Positions 26,552 through 34,737 of a stretch of 64,000 nucleotides of DNA are shown piece by piece. The DNA comes from Bacteroidota bacterium. GTDB taxonomy: Bacteria > Bacteroidota > Bacteroidia > Chitinophagales > Chitinophagaceae. A program made the position numbers and the translations under genes. The stretch spans positions 22,228 through 86,227 of the forward strand of contig JAEWKC010000025.1 of NCBI GenBank assembly GCA_023386235.1. The letters are read 5' to 3'. A model generated the notes under the pieces. That model was not told the origin of the DNA. It was given only the letters and a program-made list of their open reading frames with translations, and did not search any database. Each line of letters opens with the position of its first letter. The first letter of the stretch is position 1.

Positions 26552-28405
26552 ATGCAAAAAATTATTGCCTTCTTTTTATTCCTGTTCCTGACAGCTACAG
26601 CGTTCACTCAAAAACATTTTAGCTTTGTACAAATAACCGACCTGCATATAGGCGGCAGCACTGCGGCAGACGATTTAAGAAGAACGGTACAAGAGTTAAA
26701 CAATAACGATACGATACAATTTGTATTGGCGACCGGCGACATTACAGAGTTTGGTTCAGAAAAAGAAATAACCTTAGCCAGGCAAATTCTTGATTCTCTC
26801 AACAAGCCCTGGTATATTGTTCCCGGCAATCATGATTCTAACTGGTCGGAAAGCGGCACCAACGATTTCCTGAGAATCTTCGGTAGCGAAGCGTTCGCTT
26901 TTAATCATGGAGGATATTATTTTATAGGCAACGCCAGCGGGCCAAACATGCGCATGAGTCCCGGCCAGATTCCTTATGAACACATCGTTTGGATGGATTC
27001 TGTGTTAAATAAAATACCCAAAGACGCGCCCGTGATTTATATAAACCATTACCCGGTAGATTCATCCTTAAACAATTGGTACGATGTAATTGACAGATTA
27101 AAACAACACAATATACAAATGACAATGGGTGGCCACTGGCATACAAATAAAGTAGTAAACTGGGAAGGCATCCCCGGCGTAATAGCCCGCTCTAACCTTA
27201 GAGCCAAAGACACTACCGGAGGGTATAACATTGTAACTTTCAAAGATCAAAAAGCGATCTTTCAGTCAAAGAAAACCTTCTCTGATGAAATTATTCACTG
27301 GGCAACGATTGACTTAAAAAATCATTTTTTTAAAAACGATACCACAACTTACACAAGGCCTTCGTTTGCGGTAAACAATTTATTTCCACAGGTAAAAAAC
27401 AAGTGGATGTATCAAATTAAAGCCGATGTAGGCAGCGGCTTTGCACTTAAAAATAATGTACTGGTAACGCCGGACACCAAAGGAAATGTGTACGCCTTTG
27501 ACTTAATCAAGAAAAAAATCATCTGGCAAAATACAACCAACGGCAAAATATATTCCGCTCCTGCCATTGAAGGGAATGATGTAGTGGTTTCTTCTACCGA
27601 TGGCAATGTGTATTGCTATGATTTATCCACCGGAAAACAAAAATGGAAATTCGCTGTAAATAGCCCCATAGTCAGCTCTCCGGTAATATTCAACAATCAG
27701 ATTTTCATCGGTTCGTCAGGAGGTAATTTCAGAAGTCTTGATCTGCTTACGGGAAAACAATTATGGATATACAACGATGTAAAAGATTTTATAATCACTA
27801 CTCCTACCATTCACGAAGGAGTGATTTATTTTGGTTGCTGGGGCAATGAGTATTACGCGCTAGACACAAAAACCGGTAAGGAAATCTGGAAGTTCCGGGA
27901 TGGCTATAGCAACCGGATGCTTTCACCCGCCGCCTGTATTGCGCGGGTTGCTGATGATAAATTGTTTATTGTAGCCCCCGACAGGCACATGAGCGCCTTG
28001 CGTATAAAAGACGGGAAACAGATATGGAAAAAGAAATGGGAAAATGACTGGGTGCGTGAATCCATGGGCATTTCAGCCGACAAGAAAATGATCTTTGCCA
28101 AAACCATGCAGGGGGATGTAATTGGCGTACCGGCATCTGTAAGCGAAAACCCGGACTATACATGGAAAACCAATTTTTCTTTGGATTACGAGCTTAATCC
28201 TGCACCGGTTACAGAGTATAACGGCTTGATTTTCGCACTTAGCGATAAAGGTGTTGTAGCCGCATACAACAGGCAAACCGCTGATATACAATGGGCGCAT
28301 AAAGTATCGAATACGCTAATAAACATGATCAAACCATTATCTGCCAATCAATATGTATTGACCACTATGGATGGTAAGTTGATTGTTCTTGAAATAGATA
28401 AATAA
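26552..28405 (+). CDS. Secreted metallophosphoesterase fused to a PQQ-like beta-propeller
   Basis: This is a 617-residue exported protein. The signal peptide ends near residue 19. A calcineurin-like phosphoesterase domain (about 22-265) carries all metal motifs: ITDLHIG (Asp30, His32), TGDITE (Asp63), GNHD (93-95), INHYP (His166) and GGHWHTN (His195, His197). A PQQ-type propeller of WD-like blades (about 290-615) has repeats such as GNVYAFDLIKKKIIW, GNVYCYDLSTGKQKW and NEYYALDTKTGKEIW. The propeller may present substrate or a partner. Fusions of this kind are annotated in Bacteroidota, but the substrate is unknown. The convergent gene ends nine bases away. Confidence 0.85.
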   Translation: MQKIIAFFLFLFLTATAFTQKHFSFVQITDLHIGGSTAADDLRRTVQELNNNDTIQFVLATGDITEFGSEKEITLARQILDSLNKPWYIVPGNHDSNWSESGTNDFLRIFGSEAFAFNHGGYYFIGNASGPNMRMSPGQIPYEHIVWMDSVLNKIPKDAPVIYINHYPVDSSLNNWYDVIDRLKQHNIQMTMGGHWHTNKVVNWEGIPGVIARSNLRAKDTTGGYNIVTFKDQKAIFQSKKTFSDEIIHWATIDLKNHFFKNDTTTYTRPSFAVNNLFPQVKNKWMYQIKADVGSGFALKNNVLVTPDTKGNVYAFDLIKKKIIWQNTTNGKIYSAPAIEGNDVVVSSTDGNVYCYDLSTGKQKWKFAVNSPIVSSPVIFNNQIFIGSSGGNFRSLDLLTGKQLWIYNDVKDFIITTPTIHEGVIYFGCWGNEYYALDTKTGKEIWKFRDGYSNRMLSPAACIARVADDKLFIVAPDRHMSALRIKDGKQIWKKKWENDWVRESMGISADKKMIFAKTMQGDVIGVPASVSENPDYTWKTNFSLDYELNPAPVTEYNGLIFALSDKGVVAAYNRQTADIQWAHKVSNTLINMIKPLSANQYVLTTMDGKLIVLEIDK

Positions 28406-28413
28406 GCTACAGC

Positions 28414-29181
28414 TTATTGATTGATGATTTGCAGCAGTTCGTCATGTACCAGTCCGTTGGATGCAATAAGTCCATGCCTGTAAATATCAAACGCCTCTCC
28501 CTTTAAATTGGTCAGTTTGCCGCCGGCTTCTTTTAAAATGATAACGCCGGCTGCTGTATCCCAGGGTTGCAGATGATGTTCGTAAAAAGCCTCAAAGCGG
28601 CCTGCGGCTGTCCAGCACATATCTATAGCGGCGCTTCCCAGCCTTCTTACGGCAATGCCGCGGCGTATCAATCTTTCAAAAGTTTGTAAAGGTCCGTTTT
28701 TATCATTAAGATAGGTATAAGGAAAGCCGGTTACAAAGCAACTTTTTTCAAAAACTGATTTTTTGCTTACTTCAATTCTTTCATCGTTTAGAAAAGCGCC
28801 TTTCCCTTTTTCAGCAAAGAAAAATTCTTCCATCAGGGGATTATAAACCGCGCCCATTATGATTTCTCCATCCATTTCCAAACCTACTGAAACCGCGCAT
28901 ATCGGTATTCCCTGAGAAAAGTTGATGGTGCCGTCTATCGGGTCTATTATCCATTTGTACGATGATTGTTGTGGTATTTCGCCCGATTCTTCGCTTAAAA
29001 TAAAATGATCGGGAAAAGCGGCTTTAATAGTTTCTATAATAGCTTTTTCCGCGGCATTATCGGCTTCCGTAACCGGGTTGTTCACACCTTCTTTCTGGTA
29101 TACTTTATATTCACGATGGAAAAAATAGGCCAGTTGCTCTGCTCCTTTTTTTGTAGCTTCTATTAATACTTGTTTATGCAT
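28414..29181 (-). CDS. Inositol monophosphatase / 3'(2'),5'-bisphosphate nucleotidase family
   Basis: This is a 255-residue phosphatase of the IMPase superfamily. All metal ligands are visible: Asp41 in EADNAAE, Glu64-Glu65 in ILSEESGE, the DPIDGT motif with Asp80 and Asp83, and Asp208 in QPWDTAAG. It acts in the cytoplasm on inositol phosphate, fructose-1,6-bisphosphate or PAP-type substrates; the sequence alone does not fix which. The start ATG at 29181 lies 8 bases inside the ctaA end, so the two are translationally coupled. Confidence 0.9.
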   Translation of the reverse strand: MHKQVLIEATKKGAEQLAYFFHREYKVYQKEGVNNPVTEADNAAEKAIIETIKAAFPDHFILSEESGEIPQQSSYKWIIDPIDGTINFSQGIPICAVSVGLEMDGEIIMGAVYNPLMEEFFFAEKGKGAFLNDERIEVSKKSVFEKSCFVTGFPYTYLNDKNGPLQTFERLIRRGIAVRRLGSAAIDMCWTAAGRFEAFYEHHLQPWDTAAGVIILKEAGGKLTNLKGEAFDIYRHGLIASNGLVHDELLQIINQ

Positions 29182-30244
29182 GTATTGCTTTTTTCTTTGA
29201 AAAATAAAATACCTGTTCTAAAAGCGAGAGCATTAAAAACATCGCTGTCATTTGATGTAGCAAAGCCAGGGTTTCAAACAGGCCCCACTCATTCGCGTTG
29301 ATTCTTACGCTGGTGCTGATGGTAAGTATACCCAATAAAACCTGTATGATTACGAATAAAACAGGCAGGTATTTCCACTTGTTTACAGTGGCTTTTATTT
29401 TACTTACACGTATAGTATAAATAACAATGAGTAAGGTAATTAAATATGCCAGTGTGCGATGTATGAAATGTACGGTTATCACATTATCTATCAACGGATG
29501 TCCTTCTCTTGCCTCCCCTAAGCCCTCCGGAATCCATTTACCATTAATAGTTGGCCAGGTAGCAGCTGCAGGCGCGGCTTTAAAGCCGGCCATAAGCGCA
29601 CCGTATACAAACTGAAAAAACAGTACAGCTAATATGACAATTAGAAAATTTTTCAACGCTCTGTTGTGCAACCCCTCGTATTGAGGTTTCAGCAGCTTTA
29701 GGGCAAACCAAAAAACATAGCAGCCCAATATCATGGCACATACAAAGTGAAGCGCCAGCCTGGTAGGCCTTACATATATGGCATCGCCCGTTAAACCACT
29801 TGCAACCATTATCCATCCTATAGCCCCTTGCAAAGCGCCTAAAATAAATATGCCCACAAAAGGCAGCAACATATCTTTGGTAAAATATTTTTTTATCCAG
29901 AAATAAATAAAAGGTATCGCGAAGGCGAAACCTAAAAGCCTTGCCCAGATACGATGAAACCATTCCCAAAAGAAAATAAACTGAAAATCTTTTAATGTAA
30001 AATCGGCATTGAGCAGGCGAAACTGAGGTGTTTGCTGGTACTTGGCAAATTCTTCCATCCACTGCTGATGATTGAGCGGAGGCAAAGTACCCGTAATGAT
30101 ATTCCATTCGGTAATAGACAATCCCGATCCTGACAAGCGCGTAATACCTCCTATAAGTGTTTGTATTATTATCATAAAAACACCCGTCATTAACCAATAA
30201 CCAACTATTTTGTTTTTTCTTTCTCTGCTAAGTGAATTCGCCAT
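29174..30244 (-). CDS. ctaA: Heme A synthase (COX15/CtaA)
   Basis: This 356-residue inner-membrane protein has about eight helices and oxidises heme O to heme A for cytochrome aa3-type oxidases. Heme/substrate histidines sit in typical places: EWFHRIWARLLG, RLALHFVCAMIL, VHFIHRTLAYLI and ALLHQMTAM. The N-terminal QTLIGGITRLSGSGLSITEW is the family signature. The ATG at 30244 is preceded by a TATCTTTG element that predicts a 15-base leader. It overlaps the phosphatase gene downstream and is divergent from rnhB. No ctaB was seen near. Confidence 0.93.
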   Translation of the reverse strand: MANSLSRERKNKIVGYWLMTGVFMIIIQTLIGGITRLSGSGLSITEWNIITGTLPPLNHQQWMEEFAKYQQTPQFRLLNADFTLKDFQFIFFWEWFHRIWARLLGFAFAIPFIYFWIKKYFTKDMLLPFVGIFILGALQGAIGWIMVASGLTGDAIYVRPTRLALHFVCAMILGCYVFWFALKLLKPQYEGLHNRALKNFLIVILAVLFFQFVYGALMAGFKAAPAAATWPTINGKWIPEGLGEAREGHPLIDNVITVHFIHRTLAYLITLLIVIYTIRVSKIKATVNKWKYLPVLFVIIQVLLGILTISTSVRINANEWGLFETLALLHQMTAMFLMLSLLEQVFYFSKKKAIHA

Positions 30245-30265
30245 GCTTATTTATTGAAATTGCAA

Positions 30266-30273
30266 CAAAGATA
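30266..30273 (-). promoter_or_regulatory. -7 promoter element (TATCTTTG) for ctaA
   Basis: The element matches TAnnTTTG and predicts a leader of about 15 bases. It faces the rnhB -7 element away from it, 24 bases apart, so the two divergent promoters share their upstream DNA. Confidence 0.45.
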
Positions 30274-30297
30274 ACTATTAGAAAGTTAAAGAATAAG

Positions 30298-30305
30298 TAT
30301 ATTTG
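30298..30305 (+). promoter_or_regulatory. -7 promoter element (TATATTTG) for rnhB
   Basis: The last G is six bases before the rnhB ATG, placing the predicted transcript start exactly on the start codon (leaderless). No -33 TTG at normal spacing. Confidence 0.45.
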
Positions 30306-30311
30306 AGGCGT

Positions 30312-30911
30312 ATGTTACTCAATTTCTATAATAAAAATTTACTGGAAGCAGGGTGCGACGAAGCAGGCAGAGGATGCTACGCGGGGCCTGTATTTGCGGC
30401 AGCGGTAATTATGCCCAAAGATTTTTATCACCCGTTGCTAAATGACAGTAAGCAGGTAAAAGAAACAAACAGGTACCTCCTAAAAAGCATTATAGAAAAA
30501 GAAGCGCTGGCATATAGTGTGGCCATGGTAGATTGCGAAGAAATAGACACCATCAATATTTTGAAGGCTTCTATAAAAGCTATGCACCTGGCCATTGACA
30601 ACTTACAATTAGCGCCTGAGTTTTTATTGATAGACGGCAATCGTTTTTATCCGTATAAAAACATCGCGCACTTGTGCGTGATAAAAGGAGATAGTGTTTA
30701 TACTTCTATAGCCGCGGCAAGTATTCTGGCAAAAACTTACAGAGATGATTATATGAAATCACTATCAGATATTTATCCCGAATATGACTGGCACAGCAAC
30801 AAAGGGTACGGTACACAAAAACACCGGGATGCCATAGCGCGATTAGGCTTAACGCCGCATCACAGAAAAAGTTTTAATATAGTACCCAAACAATTAAATT
30901 TATTTGAATAA
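30312..30911 (+). CDS. rnhB: Ribonuclease HII
   Basis: This 199-residue enzyme cuts RNA in RNA-DNA hybrids, including single misincorporated ribonucleotides. The catalytic motif GCDEAGRGCYAGPV carries Asp16 and Glu17; LLIDGNRFYP holds the third acidic residue and the C-terminal HSNKGYGTQKHRDA motif is the substrate-recognition element. The frame opens at a TTG at 30303, but the ATG at 30312 matches the family and the -7 element position. Its stop TAA shares a base with the ATG of the next gene, so the GNAT is coupled. Confidence 0.95.
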   Translation: MLLNFYNKNLLEAGCDEAGRGCYAGPVFAAAVIMPKDFYHPLLNDSKQVKETNRYLLKSIIEKEALAYSVAMVDCEEIDTINILKASIKAMHLAIDNLQLAPEFLLIDGNRFYPYKNIAHLCVIKGDSVYTSIAAASILAKTYRDDYMKSLSDIYPEYDWHSNKGYGTQKHRDAIARLGLTPHHRKSFNIVPKQLNLFE

Positions 30912-31360
30912 TGGAATTTACGCTGAGAAGAGCCGAGAGAAAAGACTGCTTAAAAATAATGGAACTGGTAAGAGAGCTGGCGGCATTTGAAAAAGCGCCC
31001 GAACAGGTAAGCGTGTCGCAGCAACATTTTGAAGAGAGTGGCTTTGGCCAGCACCCTGTATGGTGGGGCTTTGTAGTGGAGTATCAGCAGCAGATTGTAG
31101 CCGCTGCTATTTATTACATTCGCTATTCTACCTGGAAAGGTCAGCGTATGTACCTGGAAGATATTATTGTTACCGAAGCCTATCGGGGCAAAGGAATAGG
31201 AACCCTGCTTTTTGAAGAGCTGGTAAAAGAAGCTAAAGAGAAAAACTTTTCAGGAATGATGTGGCAGGCGCTGGACTGGAACACGCCGGCTATTGATTTT
31301 TACAAAAAGTTCGGAGCACGTGTAGATAGCGAATGGGTAAACTGTTCGCTGGATTTTTAA
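30911..31360 (+). CDS. GNAT acetyltransferase, diamine/spermidine N1-acetyltransferase-like
   Basis: This is a 149-residue GNAT protein. The acetyl-CoA site is visible as VTEAYRGKGIGTLLFEELV; the segments YSTWKGQRMYLEDIIV and WNTPAIDFYKKFGA closely resemble mammalian SSAT, which acetylates spermidine and spermine. A small-amine or thialysine substrate is likely but cannot be proven here. It begins one base inside the rnhB stop codon and follows in the same transcript. Confidence 0.82.
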   Translation: MEFTLRRAERKDCLKIMELVRELAAFEKAPEQVSVSQQHFEESGFGQHPVWWGFVVEYQQQIVAAAIYYIRYSTWKGQRMYLEDIIVTEAYRGKGIGTLLFEELVKEAKEKNFSGMMWQALDWNTPAIDFYKKFGARVDSEWVNCSLDF

Positions 31361-31382
31361 CAATTACATTTCTAAATCCTGT

Positions 31383-31390
31383 TATCTTTG
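31383..31390 (+). promoter_or_regulatory. -7 promoter element (TATCTTTG) for the LptF/G-type gene
   Basis: The element matches TAnnTTTG; the predicted start near 31397 leaves a 14-base leader. The -33 box is not evident. Confidence 0.4.
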
Positions 31391-31410
31391 CAGGATAATC
31401 GTTTCTGTGC

Positions 31411-32523
31411 ATGAAAATTCTTGACTGGTACATAATAAAAAAGTTTTTGTCTACTTTCTTCTTTGCCATATTCATCTTCACGGTAATAGCCGTGGTTATT
31501 GACTTTGGCGAGAAAACAGACGACTTTGTAAAGACCGGCTGGGGATTTATAGAGATTTTTACCAACTATTACATTGCTTTTATACCGCATATTGTAGCAT
31601 TGCTGTTTCCGTTGTTTGTATTTATCGCTGTTATTTTCTTTACTTCTAAAATGGCTACCCGCAGCGAGATTATCGCTATACTGGCCAGTGGTACCAGCTT
31701 TCAGCGTTTTTTGCTCCCTTATTTTGTCACCAGTATTTTTCTGGCAGTCGGGCTTTTTTTCGCAAGCGCTTACTTAGTACCACGCTCAGAAGTAAAGCGT
31801 ACTTATTTTGAAACCAACTATGTGAATGTACATTCTGGTTATTATCAAATGACACAAACACAGCCTAACATGTATTATAAAGTTGATTCTTTTACTTATG
31901 TGGGCATCCGGAGCTACGACACTGTGGCTAAAAGGGGCGGTCCTATTTATTTGTGGGAAATAAAAAACGCCAAAGCTACATATAATATGCGTGCTCCCAA
32001 TATTTTCTGGGACACCGCAGGCGCCGCCAAAAAGAAAATTGCCGGCACCTGGAAGCTGGATGATGTATTTGAAAGAAAAATAGATTCCTTACAAGAAAAA
32101 ATAACCATAGATTCAAAAAAAGATTTTAAATTCAACTTTACACCTTTCGATTTAAGAACAGACCAGTTTGCCGAAGATGTGCTTACTACCCCTGAACTTA
32201 AAAACCATATAAAAATAGAACAACAACGCGGCGGAGAAAATACCAATTTATTTTTGATGGAGCTATATCGCCGCACAGCTACGCCATTCTCCGTAGTTAT
32301 TCTTACGCTGATTGGCGCTATCATTGCTTCTCGCAAAGTGCGTGGTGGCAACGGTATGCACCTGGCGATCGGTTTTGTGCTGGCAGCTTTGTATGTGGTA
32401 ATGGACCGCTTCTCTACCGTATTCTCTACCAAAGGCAACCTCGACCCGCTTATAGCTGCCTGGATACCTAATATTATTTTTATTTTCGTTGCTTTTTATC
32501 TGTATAAAAAAGCGCCCAAATAA
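31411..32523 (+). CDS. LptF/LptG-family permease
   Basis: This 370-residue inner-membrane protein belongs to the LPS-export ABC transporter permease family. It opens with LDWYIIKKFLSTFFFAIFIF (helix 1), has two further N-terminal helices (about 60-85, 100-125), a periplasmic beta-jellyroll domain (about 130-280) and three C-terminal helices (about 290-365). The segment SEIIAILASGTSFQRFL is the coupling region for the LptB ATPase. Bacteroidota encode two such proteins, and F versus G cannot be told here. It shares the direction of the following cyclophilin gene, eight bases apart. Confidence 0.88.
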   Translation: MKILDWYIIKKFLSTFFFAIFIFTVIAVVIDFGEKTDDFVKTGWGFIEIFTNYYIAFIPHIVALLFPLFVFIAVIFFTSKMATRSEIIAILASGTSFQRFLLPYFVTSIFLAVGLFFASAYLVPRSEVKRTYFETNYVNVHSGYYQMTQTQPNMYYKVDSFTYVGIRSYDTVAKRGGPIYLWEIKNAKATYNMRAPNIFWDTAGAAKKKIAGTWKLDDVFERKIDSLQEKITIDSKKDFKFNFTPFDLRTDQFAEDVLTTPELKNHIKIEQQRGGENTNLFLMELYRRTATPFSVVILTLIGAIIASRKVRGGNGMHLAIGFVLAALYVVMDRFSTVFSTKGNLDPLIAAWIPNIIFIFVAFYLYKKAPK

Positions 32524-32530
32524 TACGCTT

Positions 32531-33196
32531 ATGTTTAAAAGTTTCGCACTATTCACGCTCTTTGCCGTAGTTTCTTGTATCGCTTATGCTCAAAAGTACC
32601 GGGCAATAATTGTTACAGATCATGGTAATGTAAAATTGCAACTGTTTGATAAAACACCGATACATAGAGACAACTTTGTAAAGCTGGCTAAGGAACATTT
32701 TTACGACGGCGTTCTTTTCCACAGAGTAATTCCAGAATTTATGATACAGGGCGGAGACCCGGACTCTAAAACAGCTGCGTCAGGCCAATTGCTGGGCGAA
32801 GGCGATTTAGGATACAGGCTTCCCACTGAATTTGTTCCGGCATATTTTCATAAAAGAGGCGCATTGGCGCAAGCCAGAGACGATAATCCTGAAAAGGAGT
32901 CGTCGGCCTCGCAATTTTATATAGTTGCAGGTAAGAAATTTACTGACGATGATTTTGAAAAACTCAGACAAAAAAGAAACGTTGTAGTGCCGGAATGGAG
33001 AAAACAAACTTACCGCGAAGTTGGCGGCGCACCGCATTTAGACAGCAATTATACTGTTTACGGGCAAGTATTAAAAGGAATGGAAGTAATAGAGACCATC
33101 ATTAACCAGGCCAGGGATAAAAACGACAGACCCTTACAAGATCAGAAGATACAGACCATTAAAATACGGAAAAGATTCTTAGGCGTTTATTGGTAG
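32531..33196 (+). CDS. Secreted cyclophilin-type peptidyl-prolyl isomerase
   Basis: This 221-residue exported enzyme has a signal peptide ending AYAQ (about 1-18). The cyclophilin core is present: FYDGVLFHRVIPEFMIQGGDP, then RGALAQARDDNPEKESSASQF and YTVYGQVLKGMEVIETI. Between these sits an insertion of about 40 residues (KKFTDDDFEKLRQKRN...) common in Bacteroidota cyclophilins. Several active-site residues (FHR, QGGDP, SQF) are recognisable. The frame starts upstream inside the permease, but the ATG at 32531 gives the signal peptide. It likely shares the transcript with the permease gene. Confidence 0.9.
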   Translation: MFKSFALFTLFAVVSCIAYAQKYRAIIVTDHGNVKLQLFDKTPIHRDNFVKLAKEHFYDGVLFHRVIPEFMIQGGDPDSKTAASGQLLGEGDLGYRLPTEFVPAYFHKRGALAQARDDNPEKESSASQFYIVAGKKFTDDDFEKLRQKRNVVVPEWRKQTYREVGGAPHLDSNYTVYGQVLKGMEVIETIINQARDKNDRPLQDQKIQTIKIRKRFLGVYW

Positions 33197-33221
33197 TTGT
33201 TTCTTTCTTTCTCTCCAATCC

Positions 33222-33722
33222 TTATCCTTGCATCTCTTCATGAGTAGGACCATACAAACCAGGAACTTTGTTTCCCGAAGCTCTTAAGTGTGCTACCAGT
33301 TCTCCCCGATGATGATAAAGATGATTGAAAAGAAATCCTCTAATCATAGCTATTTTAGGACTAGGAGGAATAACGACTTGTCCGCTGGCAGTCATGCTCC
33401 AGTCATTAAAATAAGTAGCTTCATCCGAGTCTTCGAGAACTTGTTTAGCTTCTAAAAAATTTTCTTCAAATCTTTTTACAATGTTCTCTGCTTTTGTAAG
33501 ATTAATTTCTTTGTTTTCTAACTTAGCAATATCAAAAACATCATAGTTAAAAGTGCCGTCGAACCAGCTATAAATATTGGCGATATGAGTTGCTAATTGA
33601 GCTATAGACCATAGCTGTGGTTGAGGTCTGTAGTCCAGTGCAGTGTCAGGAATAGCCTTTAAGAGCTTACGCGTATTTTCTGCTTCATGCAAAAACTCAT
33701 TGATGAACCCTTTTTTACTCAT
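33222..33722 (-). CDS. DinB-family protein
   Basis: This 166-residue protein has the DinB/YfiT four-helix metal-binding fold. The histidine pattern is typical: LATHIANIYS and FNHLYHHRGELVAHL, with LWSIAQLATHI the first helix motif. DinB-like proteins include thiol transferases (bacillithiol or mycothiol type) and many of unknown function; the exact role here is not known. The frame extends to 33776 through a GTG, but the ATG at 33722 (MSKKGFINEFLHE) fits better. Single gene. Confidence 0.85.
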   Translation of the reverse strand: MSKKGFINEFLHEAENTRKLLKAIPDTALDYRPQPQLWSIAQLATHIANIYSWFDGTFNYDVFDIAKLENKEINLTKAENIVKRFEENFLEAKQVLEDSDEATYFNDWSMTASGQVVIPPSPKIAMIRGFLFNHLYHHRGELVAHLRASGNKVPGLYGPTHEEMQG

Positions 33723-33776
33723 AATAAAATGTTTTAATGAAGATAAAAGTTTTTTTCTATGAGTTTGCAAATTCAC

Positions 33777-33813
33777 AAAAAAATAATAGCCGAAATTTTC
33801 TTCGGCTATTATT
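33777..33813 (-). terminator. Intrinsic terminator after terC
   Basis: A perfect 13-bp stem, AATAATAGCCGAA (33782-33794) with its complement (33801-33813), has a six-base loop. The minus transcript ends in seven U residues (A-run 33777-33783). It lies 22 bases past the terC stop and upstream of the DinB gene. Confidence 0.9.
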
Positions 33814-33834
33814 TGAATAGGAGTGTATGAGTAT

Positions 33835-34662
33835 TTATTCTAAATTTCTATTAGGATTTGTAGCTTCCAACTCTTTAGCTTTTTCCTGCTTTTTTCTCAG
33901 GTTGATATTGAGTAGTTCCACCGCTAAGCTAAACGCCAGACAAGAGTAAATGATATTTTTACTGATGTGCTGGTGTATGCCTTCTGCAACTAACAACACA
34001 CCTATTACTACCAGGAAGCTTAAGGCCAGCATCTGCAGGCTCGGGTGTTTGTTGATAACGCGGCTTACAGGCCCGGCAAATATCATCATGATGCTGATAG
34101 CTACAACTACCGCTATAATCATCAGCGCTACATTATCTACCAATCCTATTGCTGTCAGGATTGAATCAAGCGAGAAAACCATATCAATAAGAATGATCTG
34201 TACAATCACCGAAGCCATTAAATTGCCTACGCCGTTGGTTTTGGGCTTGCTAATCTCATGATGCCCCACCTGCATTTTTGAGTGTATCTCTAATGTACTT
34301 TTTACAATCAGGAATATACCTCCGGCCAGCAGTATAATGTCTTTCCAGCTTAGCTGGAGCGGGCCGTCGGTTTGAGGATCGCCAAACCAGTCAAGCGTAA
34401 GCACAGGTTCACTAAGACTGATGATCCACCCGATCATTAATAGAAGTATTATTCTAAAAATCATGGCAAAGCTTAAGCCTATGTTCCTGGCTTTTGCCTG
34501 CTGATGCTTAGGTAATTTATTTGCTAAAATGGAAATGAAAATGATATTGTCTACGCCCAATACCACTTCCAGGAAAGTAAGCGTAAGCAGACTTATCCAT
34601 ACTCCGGGATCGGCAAAGTTAGGCCAATGCAGGTTGGAGAAAAGATCGATGAAAAGCATCAT
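33835..34662 (-). CDS. TerC-family integral membrane protein
   Basis: This 275-residue protein has about seven helices. The TerC signature is seen as LEVVLGVDNIIFISILANKLP near the N-terminus and IIQILIDMVFSLDSILTAIGL-type Asp/Ser-rich segments in the middle; the conserved acidic residues of these motifs probably bind metal. TerC family members export manganese or help membrane protein insertion. The frame opens at a TTG at 34710, but the ATG at 34662 (MMLFIDLFSNLHWPN) is better. The C-terminal tail is charged. Monocistronic with its own terminator. Confidence 0.88.
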   Translation of the reverse strand: MMLFIDLFSNLHWPNFADPGVWISLLTLTFLEVVLGVDNIIFISILANKLPKHQQAKARNIGLSFAMIFRIILLLMIGWIISLSEPVLTLDWFGDPQTDGPLQLSWKDIILLAGGIFLIVKSTLEIHSKMQVGHHEISKPKTNGVGNLMASVIVQIILIDMVFSLDSILTAIGLVDNVALMIIAVVVAISIMMIFAGPVSRVINKHPSLQMLALSFLVVIGVLLVAEGIHQHISKNIIYSCLAFSLAVELLNINLRKKQEKAKELEATNPNRNLE

Positions 34663-34698
34663 AGTTTTAATTGTGTTTATATAATTGCGCGAAGCTAC

Positions 34699-34731
34699 AA
34701 AAAAAGACAATTATTAATAATTGTCTTTTTT
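34699..34731. terminator. Intrinsic terminator after the TPR gene
   Basis: GACAATTA (34706-34713) pairs with TAATTGTC (34718-34725) around TTAA, with A and T runs on both sides. It ends the TPR gene on the minus strand. The symmetry makes it usable in both directions. Confidence 0.88.
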
Positions 34732-34737
34732 ATTTTT

